Origin: Anaerolineae bacterium
Lineage (GTDB): Bacteria; Chloroflexota; Anaerolineae; Aggregatilineales; UBA2796
Length of the DNA: 47,154 nt
Assembly: GCA_020851855.1 (NCBI GenBank)
Contig: JADZBY010000457.1
Coordinates: forward strand, 1 to 47,154
Reading direction: 5' to 3'
The notes under the pieces were generated by a model. The model had not been told where the DNA came from. It made no database searches and was given only the letters and a program-made list of their open reading frames with translations. Of the stretch, positions 12,326 through 20,228 are shown piece by piece (position 1 is the first letter of the stretch; each line of letters begins with the position of its first letter). A program made the position numbers and the translations under genes.

Positions 12326-14905
12326 ATGCCATACACGAACATTCCGCGTGCACTTTGGGGTAAGGCCGACAGGCTCGTCAAGAGGCTGACTCGACGTGGC
12401 TACTCCAAAGACAAGGCTGTCGCGATTGCTTACTCCTCCATTGTTGGCACGAAGGAAGCTCGATCCATCACGGTTACCCTGAAAGCCCCCAACTATGGGG
12501 CGCGCGCGGGCCAGACCATCGCCGGCGCGCTGGGCCGTGGCTCTGACGGTCGATTCGTTCGCGCGGGCGGGCCGAACCTCGCCAATCTCTCCCCCATCGC
12601 ACGCGCCAATAAGCCCAAGCCAAAGAAGGGCAAAGCCCAGCCCAACGCTGCATCGATCAGCAAGGCTGGTGAAGGCGTCAACGGTAAGGCGCTTATTGCC
12701 TTCGCAGGCGGTGGATCGCTGTCGGATACAGACGGCGCGGCGCTTGAATCGAAGGGCCTGGTGGAGCGCAGTCGCGACGGCAGCTTCAAGCTATCCAGCG
12801 CGGGCCGATCCCTATTGCGCGCATCGGCACGGAACGATACACGCGGCATGCAGGATGCACTGGCCACAGGGCGCGATCGCGTGGCGGCAGCCGGTGAGCG
12901 ACAGACCAAGCGGGCGCTGTCTGCGCAACAGAAGCTGGATAAGCAGGCCGCGCGCAAAGTCGAGACCGCGCGCCGGCGCGCTGAGGCGGAAGCCAAACGC
13001 GCACAGCGGGAAAGTGCGCGCCAGGTCAAAGCCGAACAGCGTAAAGCTGCACAGCGCCAGAAGGTGGAGAACCGCATCGAGGAGACACAAGCCAAACTCG
13101 AAGCCGAGGGCTTGAGCGAAGACAAGCGCCTCACGTTGACAAATAGGCTCGAAGAGTTGCAGGCGCAACTGGCGACGCTGAAGGAAGGGCACACCGGCGC
13201 GATGGTGGCGCTGTTCGTGCCAGTTGATGTGGCAAAGGGGCTGGTTAATGCAGCGGTTACATCAGGCGTGGACGACGTTGATGTGACGCCTGTGGACGAA
13301 GTGCACCTCACGCTCGCCTATCTGGGCAAAGCAGCGGACATTGAGAATTACAGGATTCCACTGCAAAAGGCGCTGTCGGATTTCGCACGCAACGAACCGC
13401 CTATCACCGGCAAGATCAACGGTGTTGGGCGCTTTGATGGGGTTGAGGACGGGGAGTTGAATGCGTACTACGCCTCTTTCGACGCGCCCGCGTTGCCCGA
13501 TTTCAGGCAGCGGCTCATGGGCGCGATACAGTCTACGGGTATCCCGCTTGAGATCACCCACGGATTCACGCCACATATCACGCTGGCCTATCTGCCAGTG
13601 AATGACAAGGCGCCAGACATCAAAGTGCCCGCTGACAACTTCACGGTGGACGAGGTTGTTCTGGCGTGGGCAGGTGAGCGTGCGGCCTTCAAGCTCGAAG
13701 GCGAGCCTGAGCAAAGCGGCATGGTGGTTGTCAAACAATCGGACGGCCAGTACCGCTGGATCACCTACAGCTCCAACTCATTCGAGGACACCGACCGCGA
13801 AATCATCACGCAGAAGGCGCTGGAGGATGACATCGCGCGCACCGATACGGACGGCAACTATGGGCCGCTGCGCTGGTGGCATTGCGGTGAGTATGCCTTC
13901 AAAGAGGCGGGCAACTGGGAGTCGATTGACCCTGGACCAGGCCTCGACCTGGGGGAGTGCGATTTCTCTGCCATGCACGGGCGCATCCTGATCGAGTCAG
14001 GCACGTTCCGTCATCCGGCCATCGGCGCAGCGATGAAGCAGAAGGCGAGCCAGTTGCAAGTCTCGCTGGGCTTGGTGCACCCGCCTGTCGAACCGGTCGG
14101 TGGGATTTACACGCGCATTCGTCGGTTTGAACGTTCTGCCCTGCCGAGAGGCAAGGCAGCGAATTTATTTACGGGTGTTTCGGTCGCAACACCTGCGACC
14201 GCGAAGGAGAGCAATATGAATGCAGTCAAACTCGCAGCACTCAAGACTTTATTGGGTGATGACTACGAGGCCGTCGCGGCGGTGCTGAAAGGTGCTGAAG
14301 CGACAGAAGCACAAGCCACAGAAGCCGGGGTGCGGTTCAAAGAGGCGAATGAACAGCCGAAGACCGAACCGGAACCCACGCCCGGTACGGCGTCGCCTGA
14401 AAGGGGAAAGCCAGAGGCGGGCGCCACGGAAGCCGACAACGCAGCCACGGTTAAGGAAGCCCCTTCTGCCGGTGGCCCCCCAGCGTCTCCGCCAGATGCT
14501 GCATCGGCAGAGGGGGAGTCTGAGTCCGAGTCAGCATCCGAAGGTGAAGCCGAGGGCGAAGAGGACGTGACCTTCATCGGCGACATGACGCCGGACGAGT
14601 TCATGCAGCTCATCGTGTCCGGCATCTCGCAGGCCTTGCAGCCACTGATGGAGGCGATGCAAGCGCAGACCAAAGCAGCATCGGAGGCCGTGACGAAAGA
14701 GGCAAAAGCTCAGATCGACGGCATGGGCACGCTGGCTGCATCACTGAAGCAGGTCAGTGACCGGCTGAAGGAGCTGGAAGGCGATGCGCCAAAGGGCGGC
14801 TTCCGGGCATCTGAATCGACGGGCACGATCACCACACCGCCAACGCTGAAGCAACAGTCGGAGGATGACCTGGCGAAACTCGCCGGTTTCATGATTAAAG
14901 GTTAG
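12326..14905 (+). CDS. Capsid maturation protease/scaffold polyprotein with embedded 2H phosphoesterase domain
   Basis: The order of regions over 859 residues is as follows. Residues 1-45 carry a short phage-capsid-associated motif (PRALWGKADRLVKRLTRRGY). Residues ~190-290 form a Lys/Arg/Glu-rich coiled coil. Residues ~290-460 form a 2H phosphoesterase (LigT/2'-5' RNA ligase-like) domain with both catalytic HxT motifs, EVHLTLAYLG (H327, T329) and FTPHITLAYL (H417, T419). Residues ~465-620 form a prohead-protease-like domain (SSNSFEDTDREIITQKALED ... VSLGLVHPP ... FERSALPRGKAAN). Residues ~631-859 form an acidic scaffold tail (ESESESASEGEAEGEED, then a coiled coil). It stands directly before the capsid gene. 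Assembly and cleavage of the shell is the clear role; the enzyme in the middle is unexpected and its substrate unknown. Confidence 0.78.
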   Translation: MPYTNIPRALWGKADRLVKRLTRRGYSKDKAVAIAYSSIVGTKEARSITVTLKAPNYGARAGQTIAGALGRGSDGRFVRAGGPNLANLSPIARANKPKPKKGKAQPNAASISKAGEGVNGKALIAFAGGGSLSDTDGAALESKGLVERSRDGSFKLSSAGRSLLRASARNDTRGMQDALATGRDRVAAAGERQTKRALSAQQKLDKQAARKVETARRRAEAEAKRAQRESARQVKAEQRKAAQRQKVENRIEETQAKLEAEGLSEDKRLTLTNRLEELQAQLATLKEGHTGAMVALFVPVDVAKGLVNAAVTSGVDDVDVTPVDEVHLTLAYLGKAADIENYRIPLQKALSDFARNEPPITGKINGVGRFDGVEDGELNAYYASFDAPALPDFRQRLMGAIQSTGIPLEITHGFTPHITLAYLPVNDKAPDIKVPADNFTVDEVVLAWAGERAAFKLEGEPEQSGMVVVKQSDGQYRWITYSSNSFEDTDREIITQKALEDDIARTDTDGNYGPLRWWHCGEYAFKEAGNWESIDPGPGLDLGECDFSAMHGRILIESGTFRHPAIGAAMKQKASQLQVSLGLVHPPVEPVGGIYTRIRRFERSALPRGKAANLFTGVSVATPATAKESNMNAVKLAALKTLLGDDYEAVAAVLKGAEATEAQATEAGVRFKEANEQPKTEPEPTPGTASPERGKPEAGATEADNAATVKEAPSAGGPPASPPDAASAEGESESESASEGEAEGEEDVTFIGDMTPDEFMQLIVSGISQALQPLMEAMQAQTKAASEAVTKEAKAQIDGMGTLAASLKQVSDRLKELEGDAPKGGFRASESTGTITTPPTLKQQSEDDLAKLAGFMIKG
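14216..14905 (+). CDS. Nested in-frame scaffold protein (229 aa) from an internal start
   Basis: Inside the protease gene, GGAG at 14207-14210 stands 5 bases before ATG 14216 (MNAVKLAALKTLLGDDYEAV), exactly where the protease-like domain ends and the acidic scaffold begins. An internal start here would make a free scaffold, as with lambda C/Nu3. No mass data are available; the evidence is the well-placed site and the domain border. Confidence 0.5.
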   Translation: MNAVKLAALKTLLGDDYEAVAAVLKGAEATEAQATEAGVRFKEANEQPKTEPEPTPGTASPERGKPEAGATEADNAATVKEAPSAGGPPASPPDAASAEGESESESASEGEAEGEEDVTFIGDMTPDEFMQLIVSGISQALQPLMEAMQAQTKAASEAVTKEAKAQIDGMGTLAASLKQVSDRLKELEGDAPKGGFRASESTGTITTPPTLKQQSEDDLAKLAGFMIKG

Positions 14906-14983
14906 CCACTAGGTGTTAGCGCAGTCGGTACGCGAGCGCTCTCGCGCCGCTGTAAACGTTTCAACTTTAGTTGGAGGAAAGAA

Positions 14984-16405
14984 ATGGATACTCAGATCGA
15001 TTACCAGGCGCTCGCGAAAGCCTTAATGGTCAGCATGAAGGACGCGGGCACAACGCCGAACGTGTTCCCCGGACATGGGCCAGGGGGCGCATTCTCCACG
15101 CCGGGCATTGGGCGCGACTGGATGAATGCGATGGTGCTGCCCAAGCTGGGGCTGTTGCCGAAGCTGCGCGTTCGTCCGTCGAATGAACTGTCGCCCCTGC
15201 ACGCCATTCTCACCGGTGTGACTGACGTGAGTGGTTCTCACCCCAGTGGGCAATGTGATCCGTGCAAGATTCCCGGCAACGTCAAGCGCTGCATCACCTC
15301 GACGGTGTTCGGGCGATTCTGCCTCTCGACGCGCACGATTGACCTGTCGGGCGACCTCGGCGCGATCAACAACCGCGGCGAGTTCCGCGACTTCCGGCTG
15401 ATCGGCAACCCGTTCGAGAACGGCATCGACGGCGTTGCGCCTTCCGTCCCTGGCGCGGGCAACGGTGGCAATGTCCTGAACAGTGAAGTCGCCAAGATGA
15501 TGTTCGAGTTCAAGGTGGGATGGGCGCGCGAGTATGGGCGCAAACTCTACGACGCCAACCCGACCAACAACTCAGGTTCCTATAAGGAGTTTCGCGGCCT
15601 GAACCTGCTCATCAACACCGGCTACCAGGATGCGGAGATGGGCACGCTGTGCCCGGCAGCCGACTCGCTGATCCGCAACTTCAACCTGAACATCACCGGC
15701 AACGGCCCGGCGATTGTGAACGAGTTAACCGGGGTGTGGCGCCGGCAGAACAAGATCGCCAGCGATGCAGGCTTGCAGCCGGTGGGTTGGACGTGGGTCA
15801 TGCCGGAAATGCTGTTCTACGAGCTGACCGCCGTGTGGCCGTGCGCGTACAACTCTTATCGCTGTGTTGCGAACGCCAACGGCGCGACACCCTTCCTGGA
15901 TGCCGAAGCCCAGCGGCGCATGGTCGATGAGATGCGTGCGGGCCAGTACTTGCTGATCGACGGTCAGAAGACGCCAGTCACCCTGGACGACGGGTTGGCC
16001 GAGACAGCCGGCGAGAATGGCGAGTTCACCTCGCAGATCATGCTGATCCCGCTGACCGTGCTGGGGGTCGATGCGACCTACATCGAGTATTACAACTTCG
16101 ACAACGACTTCGGGCGGGAAGCGCGCAACCTCTTCGGCATTGACGCGAAGTACATGACGACTGACGCTGGGCGCTTCCTGTGGGTGCGCCGGACGAACGG
16201 CTTCTGCGTGAGCATGGACGCGGTAGAGCGCAGCCGCGTGCTGCTGGATGCGCCGTTTCTGGCCGTGCGGATCACCAACGTGAAGTACACGCCGCTGATC
16301 CAGACGCGCAGTGGCTGGACTGACGCCGGCGAGCGCTACTACGACGGCGGTGTGTATCAGGGGATTCCTGCGCCCAGCTTTTATGCACCGAACATCTACG
16401 CTTAG
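14984..16405 (+). CDS. Major capsid protein
   Basis: It follows the protease/scaffold gene after a 78-base gap and has a strong ribosome-binding site (TTGGAGGAAAGAA). At 473 residues it is of capsid size. It lacks obvious transmembrane or enzyme motifs and has the mixed alpha/beta composition of HK97-fold shells: a helical N-terminal arm (YQALAKALMVSMKDAG), a long central region, and a C-terminal domain with LIPLTVLGVDATYIEYYNFD and FLAVRITNVKYTPLI. A four-Cys group (QCDPCKIPGNVKRC) near residue 90 is unusual. The call rests on position and size. Confidence 0.75.
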   Translation: MDTQIDYQALAKALMVSMKDAGTTPNVFPGHGPGGAFSTPGIGRDWMNAMVLPKLGLLPKLRVRPSNELSPLHAILTGVTDVSGSHPSGQCDPCKIPGNVKRCITSTVFGRFCLSTRTIDLSGDLGAINNRGEFRDFRLIGNPFENGIDGVAPSVPGAGNGGNVLNSEVAKMMFEFKVGWAREYGRKLYDANPTNNSGSYKEFRGLNLLINTGYQDAEMGTLCPAADSLIRNFNLNITGNGPAIVNELTGVWRRQNKIASDAGLQPVGWTWVMPEMLFYELTAVWPCAYNSYRCVANANGATPFLDAEAQRRMVDEMRAGQYLLIDGQKTPVTLDDGLAETAGENGEFTSQIMLIPLTVLGVDATYIEYYNFDNDFGREARNLFGIDAKYMTTDAGRFLWVRRTNGFCVSMDAVERSRVLLDAPFLAVRITNVKYTPLIQTRSGWTDAGERYYDGGVYQGIPAPSFYAPNIYA

Positions 16406-16439
16406 TTAGGGGTAGGACGTGGCAACCATGATGAGGCAG

Positions 16440-16910
16440 CTAGAAATTAGTAGCGGCGAACTCGCCATGATATTTCTTGGCTGCCTCATCATATGCTTTG
16501 GCAGCTTCAATCTCGCTGTCAAAAAAACCCAAGTGGTGATCCTGATAGTCAACAGTGATCTTGGCTTTCCACTTGCCGTATTGAGATGTCCAACTAACGC
16601 CTTTGTACTTGGAACTTGTCTTGCGGCGTTGCTTGCGATTGGACTTGCAGTTCTCACCGTGACGACAAACGCGCAAATTAGCACGGCGGTTATCAAGCCT
16701 GTTCCCGTTGATGTGGTCAGTATCCAAGCCAGCGGGCGTGTTCATGATGAGCCGGTGAAGGTAGCGCTGACGCGCATTCTTCCCATAGCCAATCGTGTGA
16801 GCGGCATACCCTTTAACCAGATGCCATTTCTGTTTGCTGGCCCACTCGTAGACATCCTCATCAACCAGAATTGCTTCGCCGCGCGAAGCCAAGATAGTCT
16901 TGCCCATCAC
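16440..16910 (-). CDS. HNH homing endonuclease with AP2-like domain, antisense to the capsid block
   Basis: The central motif LHRLIMNTPAGLDTDHINGN with NRRANLR is the HNH nuclease core of phage homing enzymes. The C-terminal SKYKGVSWTSQYGKWKAKI is an AP2-type DNA-binding domain that often accompanies it. The gene lies on the strand opposite to all its neighbours, convergent with the capsid gene and divergent from the glycosyltransferase gene, and is visibly A/T-richer. It has its own consensus promoter and a long structured leader. It is an insertion of a selfish gene between two late genes. Confidence 0.85.
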   Translation of the reverse strand: MMGKTILASRGEAILVDEDVYEWASKQKWHLVKGYAAHTIGYGKNARQRYLHRLIMNTPAGLDTDHINGNRLDNRRANLRVCRHGENCKSNRKQRRKTSSKYKGVSWTSQYGKWKAKITVDYQDHHLGFFDSEIEAAKAYDEAAKKYHGEFAATNF

Positions 16911-16926
16911 GTCGTTCCTTTAACGC

Positions 16927-17044
16927 AAAGAGCTGGATACCTGCCGAGGCAACTTGTCGAGGGTTGCGGATTCAGGCAGATACCCAGCTCTTTACCGACA
17001 AATATTCACTTGTCCCAGAGACGACAAAATCCGCAAACCCTCGA
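16927..17044 (-). ncRNA. Structured leader of the HNH gene with pseudoknot potential
   Basis: In the minus-strand transcript, segment 16993-16975 pairs over 19 bases with 16945-16927; the only two differences are G.U pairs on this strand and would be A.C mismatches on the other. The loop segment 16972-16957 is complementary to the upstream segment 17044-17028 over 16 bases with one bulge. The two helices interlock, which allows a pseudoknot or mutually exclusive structures just before the start codon at 16910. Confidence 0.65.
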
Positions 17045-17052
17045 CGCCGTTA

Positions 17053-17081
17053 ATTGTAGCCGTCGCATTGCGGGGTGTCAA
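17053..17081 (-). promoter_or_regulatory. Promoter of the antisense HNH gene
   Basis: On the minus strand TTGACA (17081-17076), 17 bases, TACAAT (17058-17053). TCGA follows after 8 bases, the same spacing as in cassettes B, D and E. It overlaps the region just before the glycosyltransferase ATG at 17084, so the inserted gene uses the edge of its neighbour. Confidence 0.75.
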
Positions 17082-17083
17082 TC

Positions 17084-17767
17084 ATGAGTTGGCCTGATGT
17101 GGCAATCCTGATACCAACCTACAACAGGGCCGCGATTGTCCGCCGCACGGTTCAACTGCTTCGTGAGCACTTGCACTACTCAGGCCACGTGAACATCATC
17201 GTCGGCTGCGACGGCAGCGACGACACGCCCGACGCGCTGCAACGCTTAAGCGATCCGGATCTGCGTGTGCTCACATCACCTTCCAGCGGGCTGGGCGCGA
17301 ACGTCAACCGCTTGATGCGCGCCTGCGGGTGTGACTTCATGCTCAGCATGGACGACGATCACCACCTGATCGCGCCGCTGTCACTTGACCGGCATGTTGC
17401 CAAGCTCATGCGCGACGAGTCGGCGGGCTGGATTCACCTGCTGATGGAAGCCAGGGGCGATGAGCACTTCGACTCGTACAAGTTCACGGCCACGCTCGAT
17501 GGTTCGCACTACTGGCGCGTGGACTGGAATAGCCCTGAGCACTTCATCATGTCATTCAGGCCACACCTGTTCCATCGCAGATGGCTGGAAGTGTATGGGT
17601 GGGTGCCCGAAGGGTTGAAGACGGGGCAGACCGAATACCTGTATGCGCAGGCGTGCAAGGCCAGGGGCCAGCAGGGCAGTGCACCGGCGGTGCTCGTGCC
17701 TCTGTCGGCTTACGGCTTTGACCACTGGGCGCATGTTGGGGAATCGTGGAATAAAAGGGGGCTTTGA
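17084..17767 (+). CDS. GT2 family glycosyltransferase (227 aa)
   Basis: This is a GT-A fold transferase that moves a sugar from a nucleotide donor. VAILIPTYNRAAIVRRTV begins the fold, NIIVGCDGSDDTPDAL is the nucleotide-binding turn, and MLSMDDDHHLI carries the DxD metal motif. The acceptor half has SFRPHLFHRRWLEVYGWVPE. ATG 17084 is preferred to GTG 17075. Its upstream region has been taken over by the HNH insertion. Placement among head genes suggests modification of virion proteins. Confidence 0.78.
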   Translation: MSWPDVAILIPTYNRAAIVRRTVQLLREHLHYSGHVNIIVGCDGSDDTPDALQRLSDPDLRVLTSPSSGLGANVNRLMRACGCDFMLSMDDDHHLIAPLSLDRHVAKLMRDESAGWIHLLMEARGDEHFDSYKFTATLDGSHYWRVDWNSPEHFIMSFRPHLFHRRWLEVYGWVPEGLKTGQTEYLYAQACKARGQQGSAPAVLVPLSAYGFDHWAHVGESWNKRGL

Positions 17768-17771
17768 TTCC

Positions 17772-17984
17772 ATGACAACGAATGACGTTCAAACACTGCA
17801 ACGCCAGATTAAGGAAGTCAACCGCCTGGTGAAGCAGCAGTCGAAGCAGATCAAGCTGCTCAACCGGCTGATGCTCAAGTTAGTGAGAACTTCTACACCG
17901 CAAGAGCCAGTGAGGGTAGATGCGGAAACGCCGCTGGCGCTGTCGTTAGTGCAGGAGGTGGCGCGTGAACGCTGCGACGACTGA
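17772..17984 (+). CDS. Small coiled-coil protein (70 aa)
   Basis: It starts at ATG 17772, four bases after the glycosyltransferase stop. It has a heptad-like N-terminal half (LQRQIKEVNRLVKQQSKQ) and a short acidic tail. Its 3' end overlaps the next gene by 20 bases and carries that gene's AGGAGG. It may be a linker or chaperone for the neighbouring transferases; no family is recognised. Confidence 0.55.
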   Translation: MTTNDVQTLQRQIKEVNRLVKQQSKQIKLLNRLMLKLVRTSTPQEPVRVDAETPLALSLVQEVARERCDD

Positions 17985-19920
17985 CCTCTGCATCCTGCGC
18001 GAAGGCGAGCCAATCGACACGGCGGCATTGCGGCGTGCGCTGGTGATCGCGACAGACAGTGAGCGTCTGGCTGAGGCGGTGCGGCGCGACATGCGCGTTG
18101 AGCCGCACATCATTCGTTCGACTGAAGGCCTGCACTTGCTGGAACAGGTCGCGCTGGCACGGCGCGCTGAGCTTGACGCCAATCAGCGGATCAGCGTCGT
18201 GATCACCAACTACAACTATGGGCGCTTCATCGCCGACGCGATTGACTCGGTGCTGGCGCAGACCATGCCAGTCGATGAAATTATCGTGGTGGATGACGCC
18301 TCGACCGATGACTCGCTACACGTCCTGGAGCGCTACGCCAGCCAGGTGAAGGCGAAGCTGATCCGGCATCCGCACAACCGTGGCAATCCCGGCGCGACGC
18401 GCAACACCGGCATTGCCGCGGCCACCGGCGCCTACATCATCTGCCTGGACGCCGACGACATGCTGGAGCCGACTTACGTCGAAACCTGCTTCAACGCCAT
18501 TCGCGGGGATATCGGCATCGGCGTGGTGTACACGGGCGTGCAGACGCTGATCCACGGCACCGGCCAGCGCATCGTGCATCACCACTGGCCCCTCCAATTT
18601 AGCTGGGTGTGGTCGGTGGCGAAGAAGACGCCGCCGAACAACTGCATTCCCACGGCGTCTCTGTTCCGCCGTTCCATGTGGGAGCGCTGCGGAGGTTACG
18701 ACGAGTCGATCCGCTGCGGCGAAGATGCGGCCTTCTGGGTGAAGGCGCTGGGCACCGGGTTCGAGGCGCGCAAGTGCACCGAGGAGCCGCTCTTCGTCTA
18801 TCGCAGGCACGGCCCATCGATAAGCACCACGCGGACATGGGACGACCTGAGCATCTACCACCGTGCCTACACCGGCTACAAGCCGCTGGCCGCACCGACA
18901 GGCGAGGCGCGTATCGCGGCGCTGGCAGTGCCGAGCTTTGAGCGCCCGGTTGTCAGCGTCATCATTCCTTGTGGCGCAAAGCACGCGCGCTACCTGCCTA
19001 CGGCGATTGAATCGGTGCTCGCACAGACGTTCGCACAGTGGGAGATCGTCGTCGCCAATGACACAGGAGACACACTCCCCCTGAAGCCTTACCCGTTCGT
19101 GCGCGTGGTGAACACGAGCGCGCCCGGATCCGGGTCAAGTGCAGCACGCAACGCGGGCATCGAGGCCGCACGTGCGCCGCTGGTGCTGTTTCTGGACGCG
19201 GACGACTGGCTGTTGCCCAGCGCGCTCGAAACCATGCTGCGCGCCTACGCAAAGGGCAACGCGGGCTATGTCTACTGCGACTGGTGGGCGGTGGATGGCG
19301 CTGCGCCGGCGCGGGTGGTTTCGACGCGCGACTATGACCGGCGTGCGTGGCTGGACCCGAACACCAACGGCCTGCATCCCGTGACGGTGCTGATGTCGCG
19401 CGGGGATGCCATCAGCGTCGGGATGTTCAACGAGTCAACACGCGGCTTTGAGGACTGGGAATTCTTCATCCGCTGCGCGATTGCCGGGCTGTGCGGCGCG
19501 CGCATTCGCCAGCCCTTGCTGGCCTATCGCACACACACTGGCGTGAATCGGGAGCGCAGCCTGGCGCTGCGCAAGGAAATTGTTGCATCGCTCATGGATC
19601 GCTACGGCGCGCACATGAGCGGGGAGGAGGAACTGGTGGCCTGTTGTGGCGGAGATGCAAAAGCGGTATCGGCAGTGCAGGATGCGCTGCCTCAGACGAA
19701 ATCGCTGCACTACGAGATTGCCCCGGACGGCACGGTTGAGATGGCTTATACCGGGCTGCATCGGGGCGAAGTGACGTACTTCGGCAAGTACACCGGCTGC
19801 ATCGGCTGCAAGCCAATCCGGGCCGAGGCTGGCGATGTCAAGCGGCTGGAGATGACGGGCGTGTGGCGCGTGGTTGAGAAGACTTTGCCCCCTGCGCCTG
19901 AACCGGCGGTGATCGAATGA
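17965..19920 (+). CDS. Tandem GT2 glycosyltransferase (two catalytic domains, 651 aa)
   Basis: GTG 17965 has GCAGGAGG upstream. Two complete GT2 domains follow a short N-terminal region: domain 1 near residues 76-300 (ISVVITNYNYGRFIADAIDS, DxD in CLDADDML, residues 161-165) and domain 2 near 329-560 (VSVIIPCGAKHARYLPTAIE, DADDWLL at 411-417). The last ~100 residues (VEMAYTGLHRGEVTYFGKYT, CIGCKPIRAEAGDVKRL) look like a small phage structural module. That would tether the enzyme to a virion component and supports a role in decorating capsid or tail. Confidence 0.78.
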   Translation: MNAATTDLCILREGEPIDTAALRRALVIATDSERLAEAVRRDMRVEPHIIRSTEGLHLLEQVALARRAELDANQRISVVITNYNYGRFIADAIDSVLAQTMPVDEIIVVDDASTDDSLHVLERYASQVKAKLIRHPHNRGNPGATRNTGIAAATGAYIICLDADDMLEPTYVETCFNAIRGDIGIGVVYTGVQTLIHGTGQRIVHHHWPLQFSWVWSVAKKTPPNNCIPTASLFRRSMWERCGGYDESIRCGEDAAFWVKALGTGFEARKCTEEPLFVYRRHGPSISTTRTWDDLSIYHRAYTGYKPLAAPTGEARIAALAVPSFERPVVSVIIPCGAKHARYLPTAIESVLAQTFAQWEIVVANDTGDTLPLKPYPFVRVVNTSAPGSGSSAARNAGIEAARAPLVLFLDADDWLLPSALETMLRAYAKGNAGYVYCDWWAVDGAAPARVVSTRDYDRRAWLDPNTNGLHPVTVLMSRGDAISVGMFNESTRGFEDWEFFIRCAIAGLCGARIRQPLLAYRTHTGVNRERSLALRKEIVASLMDRYGAHMSGEEELVACCGGDAKAVSAVQDALPQTKSLHYEIAPDGTVEMAYTGLHRGEVTYFGKYTGCIGCKPIRAEAGDVKRLEMTGVWRVVEKTLPPAPEPAVIE

Positions 19921-20216
19921 CTGACGGCTTGCGCTTCGTGATCGCGGCGCTGGCCGTGTACCGCGTTGCACGCATGATCGCGGCGGAGGATGGCCCGTTC
20001 GATGCGTTCTCGCGCGCCCGTCATCGCTTCGGTATTGAGACGCAAGCGACCTGGTGGCAGCGCGGGTTCGCGTGCATTGCCTGCATCAGCTTCTGGCTGG
20101 GGTTATTCGTTGCGGCGCTATACGGCTTTGGCCTGGTGCAGCCGTGGATGGAGTGGGTCATGTTTGGCCTGGCGCTGTCATGCGTCAGCGTGGTGCTGAT
20201 GCGCAAAGTGGGATAG
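19917..20216 (+). CDS. DUF1360-like membrane protein (99 aa)
   Basis: It contains VYRVARMIAAEDGPFDAFSR and CIACISFWLGLFVAALYG, the hallmark segments of DUF1360, with two membrane helices near residues 47-67 and 74-92. It overlaps the glycosyltransferase stop (ATGA). Members occur in many phages and bacteria without known function. In a late operon it may act at the membrane during assembly or lysis. Confidence 0.68.
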   Translation: MTDGLRFVIAALAVYRVARMIAAEDGPFDAFSRARHRFGIETQATWWQRGFACIACISFWLGLFVAALYGFGLVQPWMEWVMFGLALSCVSVVLMRKVG

Positions 20217-20228
20217 GAGGAAATAGAC

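Noticed and set aside
12493-13311. Antisense ORF of 272 residues
   Set aside because: It is a shadow of the protease/scaffold gene, rich in Ser/Arg/Ala with no domain pattern.
14920-14980. CGCGAG-CGCT-CTCGCG hairpin before the capsid gene as a fifth late cassette
   Set aside because: It lacks TASAAT, TCGAAY and the T-tract; it may be a minor processing or regulatory hairpin only.
16419-17087. Plus-strand ORF of 222 residues through the HNH region
   Set aside because: The minus strand carries a clear HNH/AP2 protein with promoter and leader; this frame is its shadow.
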